Assembly: GCF_022376445.1 (NCBI RefSeq)
Contig: NW_025955052.1
Coordinates: 62,001 to 126,000 of the forward strand
Source: Fomitopsis serialis
Taxonomy: Eukaryota; Basidiomycota; Agaricomycetes; Polyporales; Fomitopsidaceae
DNA: 64,000 nucleotides
Direction: 5' to 3'
Shown: piece after piece, positions 10,780 to 23,047 of the stretch
Position numbering within the stretch: position 1 is the stretch's first letter
Layout: every line of letters starts with the position of its first letter
Notes under the pieces: model-generated
What the model was told of the DNA's origin: nothing
Seen by the model: only the letters and a program-made list of their open reading frames with translations
Database searches by the model: none
Translations under genes and position numbers: made by a program

Positions 10780-12904
10780 TCATGACGCCGCCGCACGGTC
10801 CGCTCGTTCTTGTGCAGCCGCCCGCTGCGATACTGTCACGTATGCGCCGCCCACCTCCTCCTCACTTAGCCCTGGTGGCACCGACGGTGTCGACGTGCTC
10901 GACGGCATCATTGGGAAGTCCGCAAGAGGGCCATCGTCCTCGTTGTCAAGCTTAATCCGAAGCGCAAGGAAACGAGGCGTCTTGATGAACTGACCAAAAT
11001 TGTTAGCCACGACGCACTCTAGCCACGACAAAAGGACATACCTTCGGCACCGAATCGGTGGCCATCAGACGGAACACATGCATTTGGATGCGTTCGTACA
11101 GCTTGATCATGGTCTGGAGCTGCGTCGCGTTGAACGCGTTCGCCTGCTCAGCCTCGACCCGCCCCTGGAAGCTCTTGCCTGTCAGGTTCGTGATGACGTC
11201 GCTCAGGTAGCCCGAGAGCTCGTTCCGGAGGCCGTGGTCGATGTTCAACTCGTTCTGACTCGAGGGCGCCAGATACGTGTTGTAGATCTCGAAGGCCTTT
11301 TGGATGAGAGCCTCGTGGTGGCGCTCCATCGCGACCTGACCCGGCGTTGTGCCCCGGTTACTAGGCCGTACCGGGGGCGCCGCGGCGATCGCACTCGAGG
11401 TGATGTTGAACTTCCGCTTGAAATCGAGGACGTCGAGGTAGAACGACAAGTTCTCCTCGCAGAAGTTGTTCCGCAGGAACTCACGGAACAACGAACGAAG
11501 CTGTGGCTCCTCGATGATGTACTTGAGGCGATCCGTATTGCTTTCTTTCTGATTCCCCTTCTTGTCCGCGTCGTAGCTTTGGTTCAGCTTCTCCGTCATA
11601 GAGATGCGACGGTGAAGCTTCGTCTCGCTGCTGAGGTTGGGGTCGTTCGCAATGGCGTCGAGGCTGTGGTCGTCCGATGAACGCCCCGCGACGTTGGATG
11701 ACGACGCATTGGGTGATCCCCGAGCACCGTCCGGCCCGTCCCATCGAGCAAGGCGACAGCCCTCCTCGGTTACTTTGTAGATCGCCTTCGCCGTGCAACG
11801 GAATTCACCGATTGCCTGAAAGAACAAGGTCAGGCTGCAAGCAAGATGTGAAGGGCAGCGACATACGGCAATCGAGGAGTTCCCGCCTCCTGCAGCGCCC
11901 CGAACAGTGAAGATGATCGCAGAGTCGTTGTTCTTCCTCTTATCGCTGACGAGCTGGATCAGACCAAAGCGAACAAACTGCGCTGCCATCTCCGCTGCTT
12001 CTTCACGGCCGATGACAGACGTGAAGTCACAAAGCCATTCGAGCGCTGTCACCGCTGCAAAACAGTTCTTGTGTGAAGCGTACACCTTCGTTCCCGTCGG
12101 TCGCTCGTTGACGTCCGTCAACGCGATGCCCTTCGACCGCTCGTGGTATTTCTGGAACGCGTCCAACGAATCAACGTTATCGGGAGGGTAGTTGGGCTTG
12201 CGACCAACAAACCGACGGAACAGCGCAGTGATGACGGAATGTGAGACGATGATCTCGTCGTCGACAGACCGCCGCTCGAGGTGTAGCAGCTTCATGCAGA
12301 TTGGTTGGCCAGCAAAGACAGGCGCGAGGTGGTCGCCGTTGATGCCGTTCTTGCTCATGAACCGCTCCAGCACATGAAGGCCCTTTGGTGTCAGAACGTA
12401 GACACCGCGGTCCTTGAACAAGTTCGAGCCGGGATCTGCTGCGTTTTCGATGAGACGGGCGTCCATGAACTGTTGGCACATCGCCTTGGCCATTTCTCTC
12501 GTCATGGAAAAGGTGGTGGTCGTAGTCGTCGTCACTATCCGGGACGGTTCGCGCGGATCCGGCCCACGATTTGACTGCGAGAACTTGAGCGACGCGAGGT
12601 TCCTCGCTGCGTCATCACTGTGGGAGAGGATGTGAGCGACTTCGCGGGATATATCCGGGCTGGGGATCTACGCACGTCGTGAACGAATTGTGGAAGGTCC
12701 TGAAGAACTGCTTGTTCGACGTGAGTTCCAACGACACGATGAGGGTTGCGAAGAGGTCCAGCGTGTCCTAGGAAGGGAAACGGGAGGTCAGCAGGACGCG
12801 ACATGTGTGGCCGGTGGGTCGCCCACCTTCAGGAATGGCCTGCCACGCTTGGTCGTCTTCATCATATGAGACGACCCCAATGGCATCACAGATTCGGCAG
12901 GCAT
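10780..12904 (-). CDS. Regulator of G-protein signalling with DEP domains (FlbA/Thn1 type)
   Basis: GTPase-accelerating regulator of heterotrimeric G alpha subunits, of the fungal FlbA/Sst2/Thn1 class. It starts at the ATG at 12904 (MPAESVMPLGSSHMMKTTKR). A small second exon (DTLDLFATLIVSLELTSNK) follows, and then a long exon from about 12630. Order of domains: a DEP-like region (MTREMAKAMCQQFMDARLIE...GVYVLTPKGLHVLERF), a second DEP region (ALFRRFVGRKPNYPP...VTALEWLCDFTSVIGREEA), a linker, and the RGS box (LRSLFREFLRNNFCEENLSF...YLAPSSQNELNIDHGLR...FQGRVEAEQANAFNATQLQ). The C-terminal exon is a short acidic tail ending in RADRAAAS at 10780. Complete; no damage seen. In Schizophyllum, thn1 affects aerial growth, so morphogenesis is the likely field. 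Confidence 0.88.
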
Positions 12905-15509
12905 GGTCGCTGCGGTTCAAGAAAAGAAAGAAAAACAAGGAAGACGAAGGAGGAGAGGTAGGAGGAGGGCGTTGGGGACGAGGAGAGGGATAAGAAGCCT
13001 GGGCAGGGGAAGTCGACAGAAGATTGGCCCGAGGCGACAGCAGAAGACGAGGCGCGCCGTGGGAATTCGGTTGACAAGCCCCCATTTGCTGCAAATTGCC
13101 ACGTGCGGCGCCTGCATCGGGACACCCGAAACAGGGACCATCAGCTCATTTAGCCTGAACTGGACATAGCCGTGCCTTTTCGGGTGCGTTGTCGCTTACG
13201 TACGTTTGTGCGCATTTCTCTGCGTCGGCCGCCGTTGCCATGCATTGTTCCACGCGGCAGGCGCGCTGCGTTGTCGTCCTCCCCCGCCGAACAACCGCCG
13301 CGCATCGTGGAGGGCCCGTCAGCGTCTCTCCCAGCGGCGGGACCCTCTCAGCGCCAGCGCCGGCGCCGCCCTGTGAGCGCGCGTCTGGCCGTCGTCGCGC
13401 CATCACTCGCCCCCGAACACGAGTCGCAACAGCGGCCGCGGCGCGGTCGGCGGGTCCTCTTAGCCGCCGCGCTGTGCAACTTATCACTCGTGCTCCGTGC
13501 CCCTGCCGGTGCGTGCGTTGCCCGGCTGCCCTATCGATCGAATATCTGCAAGAGCCTCACCGAACACGCCTTGTCCTCTTTCCGGCTAGTTCGGAGCCGA
13601 CTCCAATCCCGAGCACGTCGTGTTATGTCTGCGTGACATTGTACTCAAAGACCGATTCCTGAAACGCATCGAGGGCGGCACGCCGTCGCTGCAGGCGCGG
13701 CCGTCGACACGTAGGCGAGGCCTCGCCCGTCTCCTTGCGACGAGGACTTACACTGGATTTACGTCTGAGTTTTGTAAGGCCTGCAGCTTGCCTGCAGCAG
13801 GGCCAGAGCGGCTTGACGATCCCGAGCGCTTTGATGAGACGGCTGGGCCGGTGACCATCTGTCGCTGGGCTCCACACCCATCACACTAATTTGGCAAGTT
13901 TGTTGGATCGTAATCTCAGCTTCCGATCCTGGCGGACGGCGGGACATGAACGATTCAGTATGGTATACCCGGCCAAGGCTTCTAGCGCGACACATACTCA
14001 GCAATTATCAAGCAGCTTTACAGCGCACTCTGTGGGCCTTTGTGGTCCCGTAGCTGCTCTAGCGCTCTCCTTCTGACTCTTCTAAGACGCGAATTTGCTC
14101 GCTGTGCTCGGTAGTCGCGAAGATCCTGCCATGCGCATGCCCCGGACGCGGCGACTACTGAGACAATTCACCCGGCGGCAGCGCAAGCCGTGTTTCCGTG
14201 ATCTCAAAGTCAAATCATGCGCGTTGCGGCGAGTTTCAAGACCTCCAGCATGGTTAACCGGAGCCACGTACGTACATACATAAGAGTCAGGACAGCGTGG
14301 GGGGCGTCACTCCGGACCACGCATCGTCATGGTTTCCTCGTATACGGTATGTTGATTTCACGTCACCCCCTCGTTACTCATATGGCCCACGTAATAGGAT
14401 CCTCCTACTTGCTGACAGCGTTCGCACGTTTGTTGATCCTTCGTCGCGCTTGTTACGCATTGAATAACATTTGCGGCGGTCTGTAAGTAGCGTGAAGTGA
14501 CAAAGCCACCTATGCCAGTGGGTGCATTTCAAGATCACGCCCTTTCCTCTGCGGCTCCGACGACACCAACGGAACGCTCACAACTATTCAATTTGGGTGA
14601 GCATTTCGCAATTCAAAGCGCCCCCGTAGTAACCTTCCCCGAAGTGTCCACATGGGACGCTCTGTAGCCGGTATCCTCGCTGAACTAGGGTTCACCGACC
14701 ACCCTGGTACAACTCCAGACCCTCTCGTTGCGTAGAACACTATTTTCGTGGTAACTTTACGACACAGCTGGCGCGTCAAGCAACATCGTCTCACACATGT
14801 CAAGCTGGTCGGTCTCTATATCATGTCCGAGGACCAATGGGTGAGCGAACTCCGCAGCAGACGATATTCCCTTTGATGGATGACCACTCAAAGGAGCTAC
14901 CTTTAGGTTGCGATGCTATGGCTGTATCGTCAAATGCGGGACTACTACCATCCGCAAGCTCTGTTTGGAGACACCTCCATGAACGGGTTTCATGCGCTCG
15001 TCGAGTCTACGTATAGCAGACCAGCTGCGATAATGTTTGTCCACATCTATCCCATCTATCCGACGTTCGATGTTAACCTGCGCAGTGCAGCTTCATCATG
15101 GTCGTACATTGGTCAACTTCGACTCGGCTCCCGTCCGTTACTTGTGCTCACGGTCCCACCTTCTGCTGTGGACCATCCGTTCTTTGACAGACACGCTGAG
15201 TTTGACATGTTCCGCCGCTCAGGAGACCCTGCCCCACTTAGCGAACGCGCTGTGCTTCCGAGACGCTTCCAGTCAGGATGCAAGCTGCTTCTACCTCTGG
15301 GTCAAGTGTTCATGGACTTGGGATAAGTTCGGCTGCCGGGCGCCATATTGCCGCAGTGCGCGCATCGGTGCCTGTGGCGACCCGGTCGATCGGTCCCAAG
15401 ATCACGGCGAAATTGCCTCCGGCGTGATCCCTGTGACGGTCACGAGCTCATTTAGGCAAGCACAGCGCGATCGACACGAAACTCCCACACTCCCTGTTCA
15501 AACTCAAGG
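12905..15509. other. Long intergenic region, no supported gene
   Basis: About 2.6 kb. The part near 12905-13600 has long overlapping open frames on both strands, but they are low-complexity (Arg/Pro/Ala) and lie just upstream of the RGS gene, so they fit a long GC-rich promoter or leader. A 137-codon frame at 14913-15326 (plus) has no recognisable motif and I do not call it. No RNA gene or transposon ends seen. Confidence 0.4.
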
Positions 15510-16850
15510 ATGAACTTCACGAACATCAACGTGAGTCTCGATTTCTCGTTCGCCGCGCGTTTGCTTACGCCCTAGCAGGACCCTGCTGGTGTAAAAGCCC
15601 TCCTCGAGCAGCTCAGGGCCTCACAGGCATGGCAAGATGCGGTGACAAGTCCACCTGAGAACACTTCTCAATCTGCGCCTAGTGGGCTTCGTGGCAGCAG
15701 CACGTCTGGCGCGACCGCCCAATCGTCTCGGCTCCGTCCGCCCAGGCAGTGCATTCATCCACTGCCGCGAACCTCGTCCACGATCCAGCTGTACCGCCCA
15801 TCCGTGCACCCGGCTCAGACCTGCTTGCAGACGCCCCGGGAAATCCAACGGACACTCCATCGCCCTCAGTAGCGTCCCTGTTGTCGCAGCTGCAGTACTC
15901 TTCTGCGCCGGCTACGTCCGCTCTGCTCCCTCCTCCACTCGTACTTGCCCCGCCGGTCTCTTCCGTCGGCTCCTCTCTCCCTCCAGCCCCGGCAACCTCG
16001 AATCATTCATCAGTGCTACCCGAAGCGCACGCGGTTCCGCCTGGCCGTCCTGTCCCCGGACCGCGGTCGTCCTTCACTCAGAACGAAGATCTGCGCAACC
16101 TGACGTTCCAGCAGGCGCTGCCGCATCTCGCACAGCTCGCCGAAGATGCTGGGTTCGTCGATGCGATCTCGACGGTGAGTCTATCTCGCGTGCCATGCGG
16201 CTATCGGACAAAATCCTCAGCGACGCGGACCGCACTTCCTCCCTGCATGACTACCAACGCTCGCTCATTTGATGTAGATTCGGAAGGAGCAGGCGGATCT
16301 CGAGCGCCGGCTCTGGGACGAACGCGCCGCGATCCTGCGCAAGCACGAGGAGAAAGTGAAGGTGGCGCGTACCAAGTGAGCGTCCCGCGACCCCGTTATC
16401 CGACATTTGTTCACCGGCTGATGGTGTCCTTGCTTTCCCCCGACCCCAGGGCGACTTTGGTTGGGGGCACGGGCCTCACGCAGTACGAAGCTGATGTGCG
16501 TTCATCAAGCGCCCCATGTGCTCGCTTGCACATGCCGCCGGATGGCTAACGACTGCGTCTGGTGCTTTTCTATGGAACAGGTGATGTCAGATGCGTTCCG
16601 TCAAGAGCTGAGGAAGTTCGATGCGCAACGTGTCCTTCCCGCGTGGGACGGCTTAGTCGCAAAGCAGCAAGCGAAGTTGGAAGCCCTCGGTGTTCCAGCC
16701 ATGTTTTCTACTACGTCAGGCGCAGACAGACAGGTGAGCATGATGGCCTCAACCATCGCAAAGGGGGTGCTATGTCGTCTTATCATATCCCAGCGTCAGC
16801 AAAGGGTTATCCAGGTTCTCGTAGGTATCGCTGGTAACGAGGACTCATGA
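15510..16850 (+). CDS. Unrecognised conserved-looking coiled-coil protein
   Basis: I cannot name the family. Exon 1 (15510-15530, MNFTNIN) ends in a GTGAGT donor; exon 2 begins at 15579 with DPAGVKALLEQLRASQAWQD. A proline/serine-rich linker follows; the frame change there is explained by an intron such as 15691-15749. The structured C-terminal half is FQQALPHLAQLAEDAGFVDA, then a coiled coil (IRKEQADLERRLWDERAAIL...EEKVKVARTK), then MSDAFRQELRKFD and VLPAWDGLVAKQQAKLEALG. It ends RQQRVIQVLVGIAGNEDS, stop 16848-16850. About 270 aa, soluble, likely a helical partner protein. The AG/GT junctions and in-frame helices support a real gene. Confidence 0.65.
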
Positions 16851-18131
16851 CCCTGTGAGGGGCCTCGTCTCCTTTCGCCCGATACTCCCTATGGCGCTGC
16901 CGTAAGTCAGGGCACCTCTTATATCCATTCAATTGTCTCTGTTAGGTTTGTGAGCTGTCCGAAGACAGCCCTCATGCCTCACTTCCATCAGTAGCTGCGC
17001 GTAGGGCATGTACACCGCCGTGTGCAAACTTGGTTGGTGTAATCACTTTCTAGTTAAGGAATGGCAATCATGGGGTAAGGATGCTTGTGATTGTTGCGGG
17101 GCTTTGGCAGGACCGCTTGCACCAGACTGCGAGAACCGCCAGTGTCGGCGACACCTGGCATGCGTGGAGGCCACAGAGCAGCGCCGCGGTGTAATGGACC
17201 AATATGCTTTGCAGGCCGTACATACGTAACGTTGCGATTGGTCCCGCGACTGTGCGGATGCGCCTGTCTCCACTGAATGGGTCATTGTCCGTGCCTCCCA
17301 CCTCATTCCCACGACGATCAGTTCTCGGGCTTTCCAGGTTACCGGGGTAATTCGCGGGATGCATTGAAGTGAACGGTGCCGCGCGGTACGTGTTACGTTC
17401 CTGATTCAGGCTAAAGGTCCGGGGGTGGACCCCCTCGCGGATACTTATGCGCCAGCCGACGCGATCTTCTGAGTAGTCTCAAAAGACCGCGGCCAGGCGA
17501 TGCGAGACAAACACTGGACAGTGGCCTTCGTCAATTTGGCGATGGGCCCCTGGCTTCGATGCAATTGAAGGAGAGACAGGTCCCGGCAGGTGTCACTTCG
17601 GTGACTGGTTTGTGCAGAACTGCAGGGCGATCATGATGTGGTAATGAATTTTCATGATGAGAAAAGCGGAGACGGCCATGAGAGGCTAACGGGGATCGCC
17701 AAAACGCTAATCGCGTGATGGGCCCAGCCTGCCGGCGCTCGAATTGATGGCTGAATTTTTCTTTTGTCGTGCTGTCCCGGTTTGCGCGGAGGATACATGC
17801 CCTCGCCCGGCGTGTCTGGAGGTAGAAGCGCTGCGATGGGGCAGAAGACTCGGACGTGCAGTGCAGCAGCGGGACGGCGGATAGGAGGGCTGGGTAGACG
17901 CGGGGAGCACGGTCACGTGGGAGAGCTATAGGAGCTCGCGTGGCTGCGAATGGCTACGCTGCTAGCGAGATTGCGATCTGCCTAAAGTCGAATGACATGG
18001 CCCGCCTTCGCGCTTGTCCGTATCCGCCACCGCCAGGGCCCAGCGTCCTCCCTGACTGTAATCTCTTCCCTACCTATCCGTATGTCGTGAACCTCTGCAC
18101 ACCGCTATCGTCACTCCTTTATCCCGTCACC
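16851..18131. other. Intergenic region without a recognised gene
   Basis: About 1.28 kb between two plus-strand genes. It contains the 3' side of the coiled-coil gene and the promoter of the hydrolase-fold gene. Frames here are short; no repeat pair, tRNA or transposon end was found. Confidence 0.4.
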
Positions 18132-20085
18132 ATGCCCTTCGTCGACCTCGTCTCCGGCGACGACTACGCCTCCATCTGGTATGACACCAACGCACCCAAT
18201 GGAAACGTCGGCGGCTTCGACCCAGCGAAACCGACCGTCGTCTTGCTGCACCCGCTTTTTCTGGACTCGAGCTGGATGTTCCCGCAGATGGACGACCACC
18301 GTCTCCACTCGCAGTTCAACATCATCGTGTTCGACACCCGCATGACTGGCAAGTCTATGTCGAGGCCAACAGGCAAGTTCGACCTCTGGGTGGCTGCCGC
18401 AGACCTCGCGTTTTGCTTCTACGTGCGTTTCTGCCCATATGACTCCGCCACCACATGCTGAAGGGAGTGCCAGCACCTCCGCATATCACCCGCACACATC
18501 TTCGCCCCGGAACTCAACGCATACAGTGCCTTGCGTTTTTCGGTCCTGTCAGTTGCCCAGGTGATCGTTCGGTTTGTATGCGTAATTGACGCCTCAAATC
18601 CACAGCTTCCCCGAACTCGTTCTCAGCCTCACGCTCTGTAACGTCCCCGCGCAGACCGAGTACGTACAATCACTGCGCGCGGGTAGCGTCTGATCGGCTG
18701 AGCAGCTACACAGAATCCGCTCGGTTTTCGAGGCGCTAGAGGAACTTACTCAGCTATGGTCATTCTCGGAAGATATGGAGTCCTTCGAGTATTCCTGTAA
18801 AGAATTCTGGATTTCTTCGCGCAGGATGCACACCCGGATTTACAGGACGAGGTGAGTCTTGCTGTTTGATATACAATGGCATATATATAGCAACATCTGT
18901 GAACCAGCTCGTCGCGTATTGGGAGGTGCACTACCCGCCGTTCCGAAGAACACATGTCATAACCAACGTGAACTTGTTAATGAATGTGAGATGACTGTCC
19001 GCTTTCTTACGTAGCACTAAATTAATTGTCGATCCAGCGAACACCGCTAACTCCGGAGGAACTCGCGCGGATCACCTGTCCGGTGTTCGTTATCCAGGTG
19101 CGCCCTCGCTTGAGACTCTGACGATGTGATATGGGCTGATCGGTGCATTCCAGGCGGAGAGCAGCCAGACACACCCCGTGGCGTATGCGGAGCAGATATC
19201 GCAGCACCTCACCAACGTTCCTGGCGGCTCAGCATCCATCTTCCCGGTGAAGGGTAAGTGCGCCTAGTCGTATCCACTTGCGATCGCTCCTGACTCGACG
19301 CGCGCGATCCTCGCCAGCCTCGCAAGGCTACCTGTCTCTGATGAGCGCGTCGATCGTGAACCAGGTCTTCATTAAGTTCCTCTCTCGCCAACCACCGGCA
19401 CGCTCCGATCCGCTGCGACTAGAAGGTCCGCTAGCGGACCGCATGCGGACTGCGCTGGCTACGCTGGGCAAGGTGCGCAGCGACCCATCAATGGTCGATC
19501 GAGACCCGCTCTCGCCTTTGTCCTTCTCGTGCGCGTCGGCGGAGGTGATCAAGAGTCAGGAGGAAACGCGCGCGACATACGAGAAAGGCCAGCGCACCGC
19601 GTTCTCGCCTCTGGGACTCGACGGGCGACCCCTGCGCAAGTACGTCTGCCACGCGTTCCGCGCATCGACTCCGAGCTTAACCGACACCTTTGTAGGTTCT
19701 CAGAAAGGAAAGATCACTGGCTCGACGGCGGCGCGGACGGGTTCTCCTACTCCAGTACGCATCCCCTTTCCTTCTTGCGCCATCGAGTACTGCTTCCGAG
19801 CTTCTCGCTGATTGACTCTCGGTGTGTGTCCGTTTCCCAGGTGCGAAGAACTTCCGGAAGAAGACTACGAAGCAGAAGCCGCCGCGCCGGCGCGAGGCGC
19901 ACGAGGTGGGCATCGTCCTCCCGCCGTCGGAGCCCGTCTCGGAGGAGGCCCAGCAGGTCTCGCGCCTCCGCCGCGCGACGATCAACCCCAGCGCCGTCGA
20001 CAAGCAGGTCATCAAGGGCTCGATGGCAAAAGTCGTCTCGACCAGCCAGACCGTCGTCCCGAGCTTGCCCCGGTTGCTGCGGTAG
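18132..20085 (+). CDS. Alpha/beta-hydrolase-fold protein, apparently catalytically dead, with basic C-terminal tail
   Basis: Starts at 18132 (MPFVDLVSGDDYASIWYDTN). The fold is clear: PTVVLLHPLFLDSSWMFPQ (oxyanion region), FNIIVFDTRMTGKS, then across an intron APELNAYSALRFSVL and FPELVLSLTLCNVPAQTE, a lid region, ITCPVFVIQAESSQTHPVAY, and GYLSLMSASIVNQVFIKFL. The usual Gly-x-Ser-x-Gly elbow reads as APELNA, the usual Asp strand end reads IQAESS, and the usual GH before the last helix reads GY. All three catalytic positions therefore appear replaced. A further exon group encodes a long Arg/Lys-rich C-terminus (FRKKTTKQKPPRRRE) to the TAG at 20083-20085. Exon joins around 18430-18600 are the weakest part of the model. 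Confidence 0.7.
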
Positions 20086-20595
20086 TCATCGCCGCCGCCG
20101 TCCTCCCCCCTATATGCTTATTTCCGCTTATAGCCGTCGTTCTCTGGTCATGTCGTAGGGCAAGGCTTGGTGTCGGTCACTGCAACCTATGTCTGCTCAT
20201 GTGTACAGTATCGCTGGGACTTCCCCCGACTGGAGCTGAATGGTCAGCCAGACTGTCTTTCGGCCTACTGAGGGAGCCCGTCAGTTTTACATACTCTCAA
20301 CCTCGTATATCCTCATTTACTTAGGTCATCGTTTCATACTTACGTAGCGGGTGTACGGTGGAGCGTAGGACGGAGCGTGTTTGGTTGGAAAAGTATCCTT
20401 GGTTGTATCAGGTATATAGTGGTTGTACAGGCCTTCGACTAATCGTGGCCCTCCGGCGCACGCTTGTATCTAGCACGTCACATCTAGCAGCATTAACCAA
20501 CTTAGAACACCCATTTCTTTTGCCCAGTGTAGCGAGAGACCCAAGATGCAAAGCGTTCATTTCGTTCAAGCATGGATATCACGTAAGGACCCCCC
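20086..20595. other. Convergent 3' intergenic region
   Basis: About 510 bp between the stops of the hydrolase-fold gene and UXS1, which converge. T-rich and TA-rich patches fit two 3' untranslated regions. No gene seen. Confidence 0.5.
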
Positions 20596-22081
20596 TCAGA
20601 TGCTGCCCTCGGTCATCTTCGCCTTGTAGTAGCGCACCATCTCCTCGACGCCCATGCGCACTGTCCAGCGGGGCTGCCAGTCGAGCACCTGCTTCGCACG
20701 GGTCGTGTCCGCGCGGCGCTTCTGCGGGTCGTTCGTGGGGAGGGGCTTGTAGATGACCTGCACGCGGCGCGCGGGGAGCGCGCCGTCCTCCTTCTGCACC
20801 TTCTCGACGATCTCGCGCACGAGGAGCGCGAATTCGCCGATCGTGAACTCGTCGGAGGAGCCGATGTTGACGGGGCGCGTCTCATCGGAGTTCATGAGCG
20901 CGATGAGTCCGTCGACGAGGTCGTGGATGTACTGGAAGGAGCGCGTCTGCGAACCGTCGCCGTAGACGGTCATGTCCTCGCCGCGGAGGGCCTGCATGAT
21001 GAAGTTGGACACGACTCGGCCGTCGAAGGGGTTCACTACGGAGCCGCGTCAGTAATGGGAGGCTTCGAAGCGAGCGCCAGGTACGTACTTCGTGGGCCTG
21101 TTCAACACGAGGATCTGAGCAATGCTTCTCCCGCACCGACGGTGAGATGTACGTACCGTATGTGTTGAAGATACGCGCCACGCGGACGTCGACACCATCC
21201 TGACGGTGGTAGCCGTACGTGAGCGTCTCCGCGACGCGCTTGCCCTCATCGTAACATGCGCGAGGGCCAATGGGGTTGACGTTGCCCCAGCTGTGGACAC
21301 ACAAAGCTCAGTCAGATTGCTTACGACACACAGCGCGGCCAACACGCACTATTCTTCGTGCTGCGGGTGCACCTCAGGGTCGCCGTACACCTCTGTACAC
21401 AAAACGTCAGCGGCCATCTGCGATCGGCGCGACTTTCCCATACCGGACGTGCTGGTGATCAGGAAGCGGGCCTTCGTGCGCTTAGCGAGGCCGAGCATGT
21501 TGAGCGTGCCCATAAAGGACGTCTTGACCGTCTTCACGGAGTTGAACTGGTAATGCGGCGGGGACGCGGGGCATGCGAGGTGGTAGATTTCTGAGGTAAT
21601 CATTGTGTTAAATCGGACACACCGAGGCACCGTCGTACTCACGATCGCATTCTGTCATGTAGGGTTCCACGACATCGTGACGGACCATCTCGAAGTTCGG
21701 ATGGCCAACCCAATGGCCCACGGTGGTCTTCGAGCCCGTGAAGAAGTTGTCAAGGACGGTGACCTCATGGCCGAGCAGCATCAATCGATCGACCAGGTGC
21801 GAGCCTACGAAGCCAGCACCACCAGTGACAAGGACGCGCTTGCGCTTCTCTGTAGAGAGGAGCTTGACCGGCGGGAAGCGAGTGAGGGTGCTGTACGAGA
21901 TGGACTGCGAGTCCGGGTAGTAGATCGCGTCGGGCTCGAGCTCCTCCTTGGTCTTCTCGCCAGGCTTGGGGCTCGTGGCGTTCGCACTGCGGACATGGTG
22001 GAGGCGCAGGTAGATGGAGCGCAGCACGTCGAGGGAGACCTCGCTGTCGAAGCCAAACCGCTCGGAACCGACGGTGGTCAT
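20596..22081 (-). CDS. UXS1: UDP-glucuronic acid decarboxylase
   Basis: Converts UDP-glucuronate to UDP-xylose, feeding glycan and capsule-type polysaccharide synthesis; extended short-chain dehydrogenase fold. Spliced order: [21 protein letters not shown], the NAD-binding loop [47 protein letters not shown] joined across an intron to [11 protein letters not shown], then [11 protein letters not shown] (catalytic Tyr-x3-Lys), and the C-terminal exon starting [16 protein letters not shown]. The sequence ends KAKMTEGSI, stop 20596-20598. Introns lie near 21570-21650, 21400-21460, 21300-21350 and 21040-21150. The first ATG in this frame is at 22081. The frame is open upstream to a GTAG acceptor (FTTVDRYGKP...), so a further 5' exon is likely and the start is not settled. 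Confidence 0.9.
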
Positions 22082-22228
22082 CGGCTTACCGTAACGATCG
22101 ACGGTCGTGAACTACAATGGAGAGAGGCGTTAGCATTTCTCCGACAAAGGGTGTTTCTAGCCAGTCAAAGTGAGATGCGCGGTACTCCTGAATAGGTAGC
22201 ATCCGTCCCATCGTCCCGCCGCCATGTC

Positions 22229-23047
22229 GTCGACCACCTCGCGCCACAGCGTTACTCGAGTCGAGACTGTACGATACATACTTGCGAGGTACTGGAGGCC
22301 ATGTTGCAGCTGGCGACGGTGAGTGCTGGCAAGAGGCGATTAAGAGGAGTAGCGGGCGGCCAACGTGCAGCAATAAACGCAGGCCAGAGTCGAGACGGAC
22401 ATTGGACGGCGATCGCCGGGCCAATCAGCAGCCTCCCTCAGCATCTTTTGCAGCGGCGCCAGCGGTCCTTCTCGTCCTCGCCGCTTGCCTGCAGGCCTTT
22501 CATCGCCGCTATCGCTCTACATCGCATCACAAGCCTGTCAGGAGTGCTAAAACGTGCAAGGCACTTAAAACCTCACACGCGGCGTAGACATCCTCTTAGC
22601 ACGATGCCGCGAGCACAAAACCGACCGGAAAGTCGAGACACGATCCTCTGCACGTACAGCTCGACGAGGATGAGGTTTACGCAAAGACGGACGGTTGTCT
22701 CGCCAGGGAAGCGGACAACATCAAAGGGGGCAGCGGACGAGGATGAGGACGACAGAGGGGTAAGCTACTTATGCTTGTTCCCATGCGATGTTACGACTCG
22801 TCTCGACTCACACAGTTTTAGGTGATCCTGGACCCCAAGACCTCTAGGAAGATCTTTGAACTTGCGAAGGACCAACAGGAAGAGGTTGGCACTTGGGAGG
22901 ACGACGAGGACGAGGAGGCAGAGGCAGAACGGCCAAGCTTCACTACTCCCCGGACTCAAGACGTCGATGAGGATGAGGAGGACGACCTGGATCGATATGA
23001 GCAAGACGAATACGAAGAGGAAGTCGAGGAGATTGTGAGTGTATCCT
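22229..23047 (+). repeat. Left copy of bystin 5' segmental duplication
   Basis: About 820 bp matching 29061-29883 in the same orientation: promoter, exon 1, intron 1, exon 2 and the first bases of intron 2 of bystin. Coding parts are nearly identical; the upstream half is more diverged with small indels. Similarity stops abruptly after the shared intron-2 start at 23047. Because intron 1 is retained, this is a DNA-level duplication, not a retrocopy. Confidence 0.9.
22604..23047 (+). pseudogene. Truncated bystin (ENP1) copy, frameshifted
   Basis: 5' fragment of the bystin gene whose intact copy begins at 29437. The ATG at 22604 is kept, but single-base losses relative to the intact copy break the frame in exon 1: one after the fourth codon region (GCACAAAA against GCAGCAAAA), one at AAAGACGG against AAAGTACGG, and one at CGCCAGG against CGCCCAGG. 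The TATAAAA box of the intact promoter reads CTTAAAA here. Exon 2 (ILDPKTSRKIFELAKDQQEE and the acidic stretch) is still open, but all later exons are missing. It sits head-to-head with UXS1. Confidence 0.88.

Noticed and set aside
13172..13662. Two overlapping plus-strand frames of more than 150 codons
   Set aside because: Low-complexity Arg/Pro/Ala composition, no motif, and a position in the GC-rich promoter region of the RGS gene.
14913..15326. 137-codon plus-strand frame
   Set aside because: No recognisable domain, no splice partners and no clear promoter; length is within chance for this GC content.
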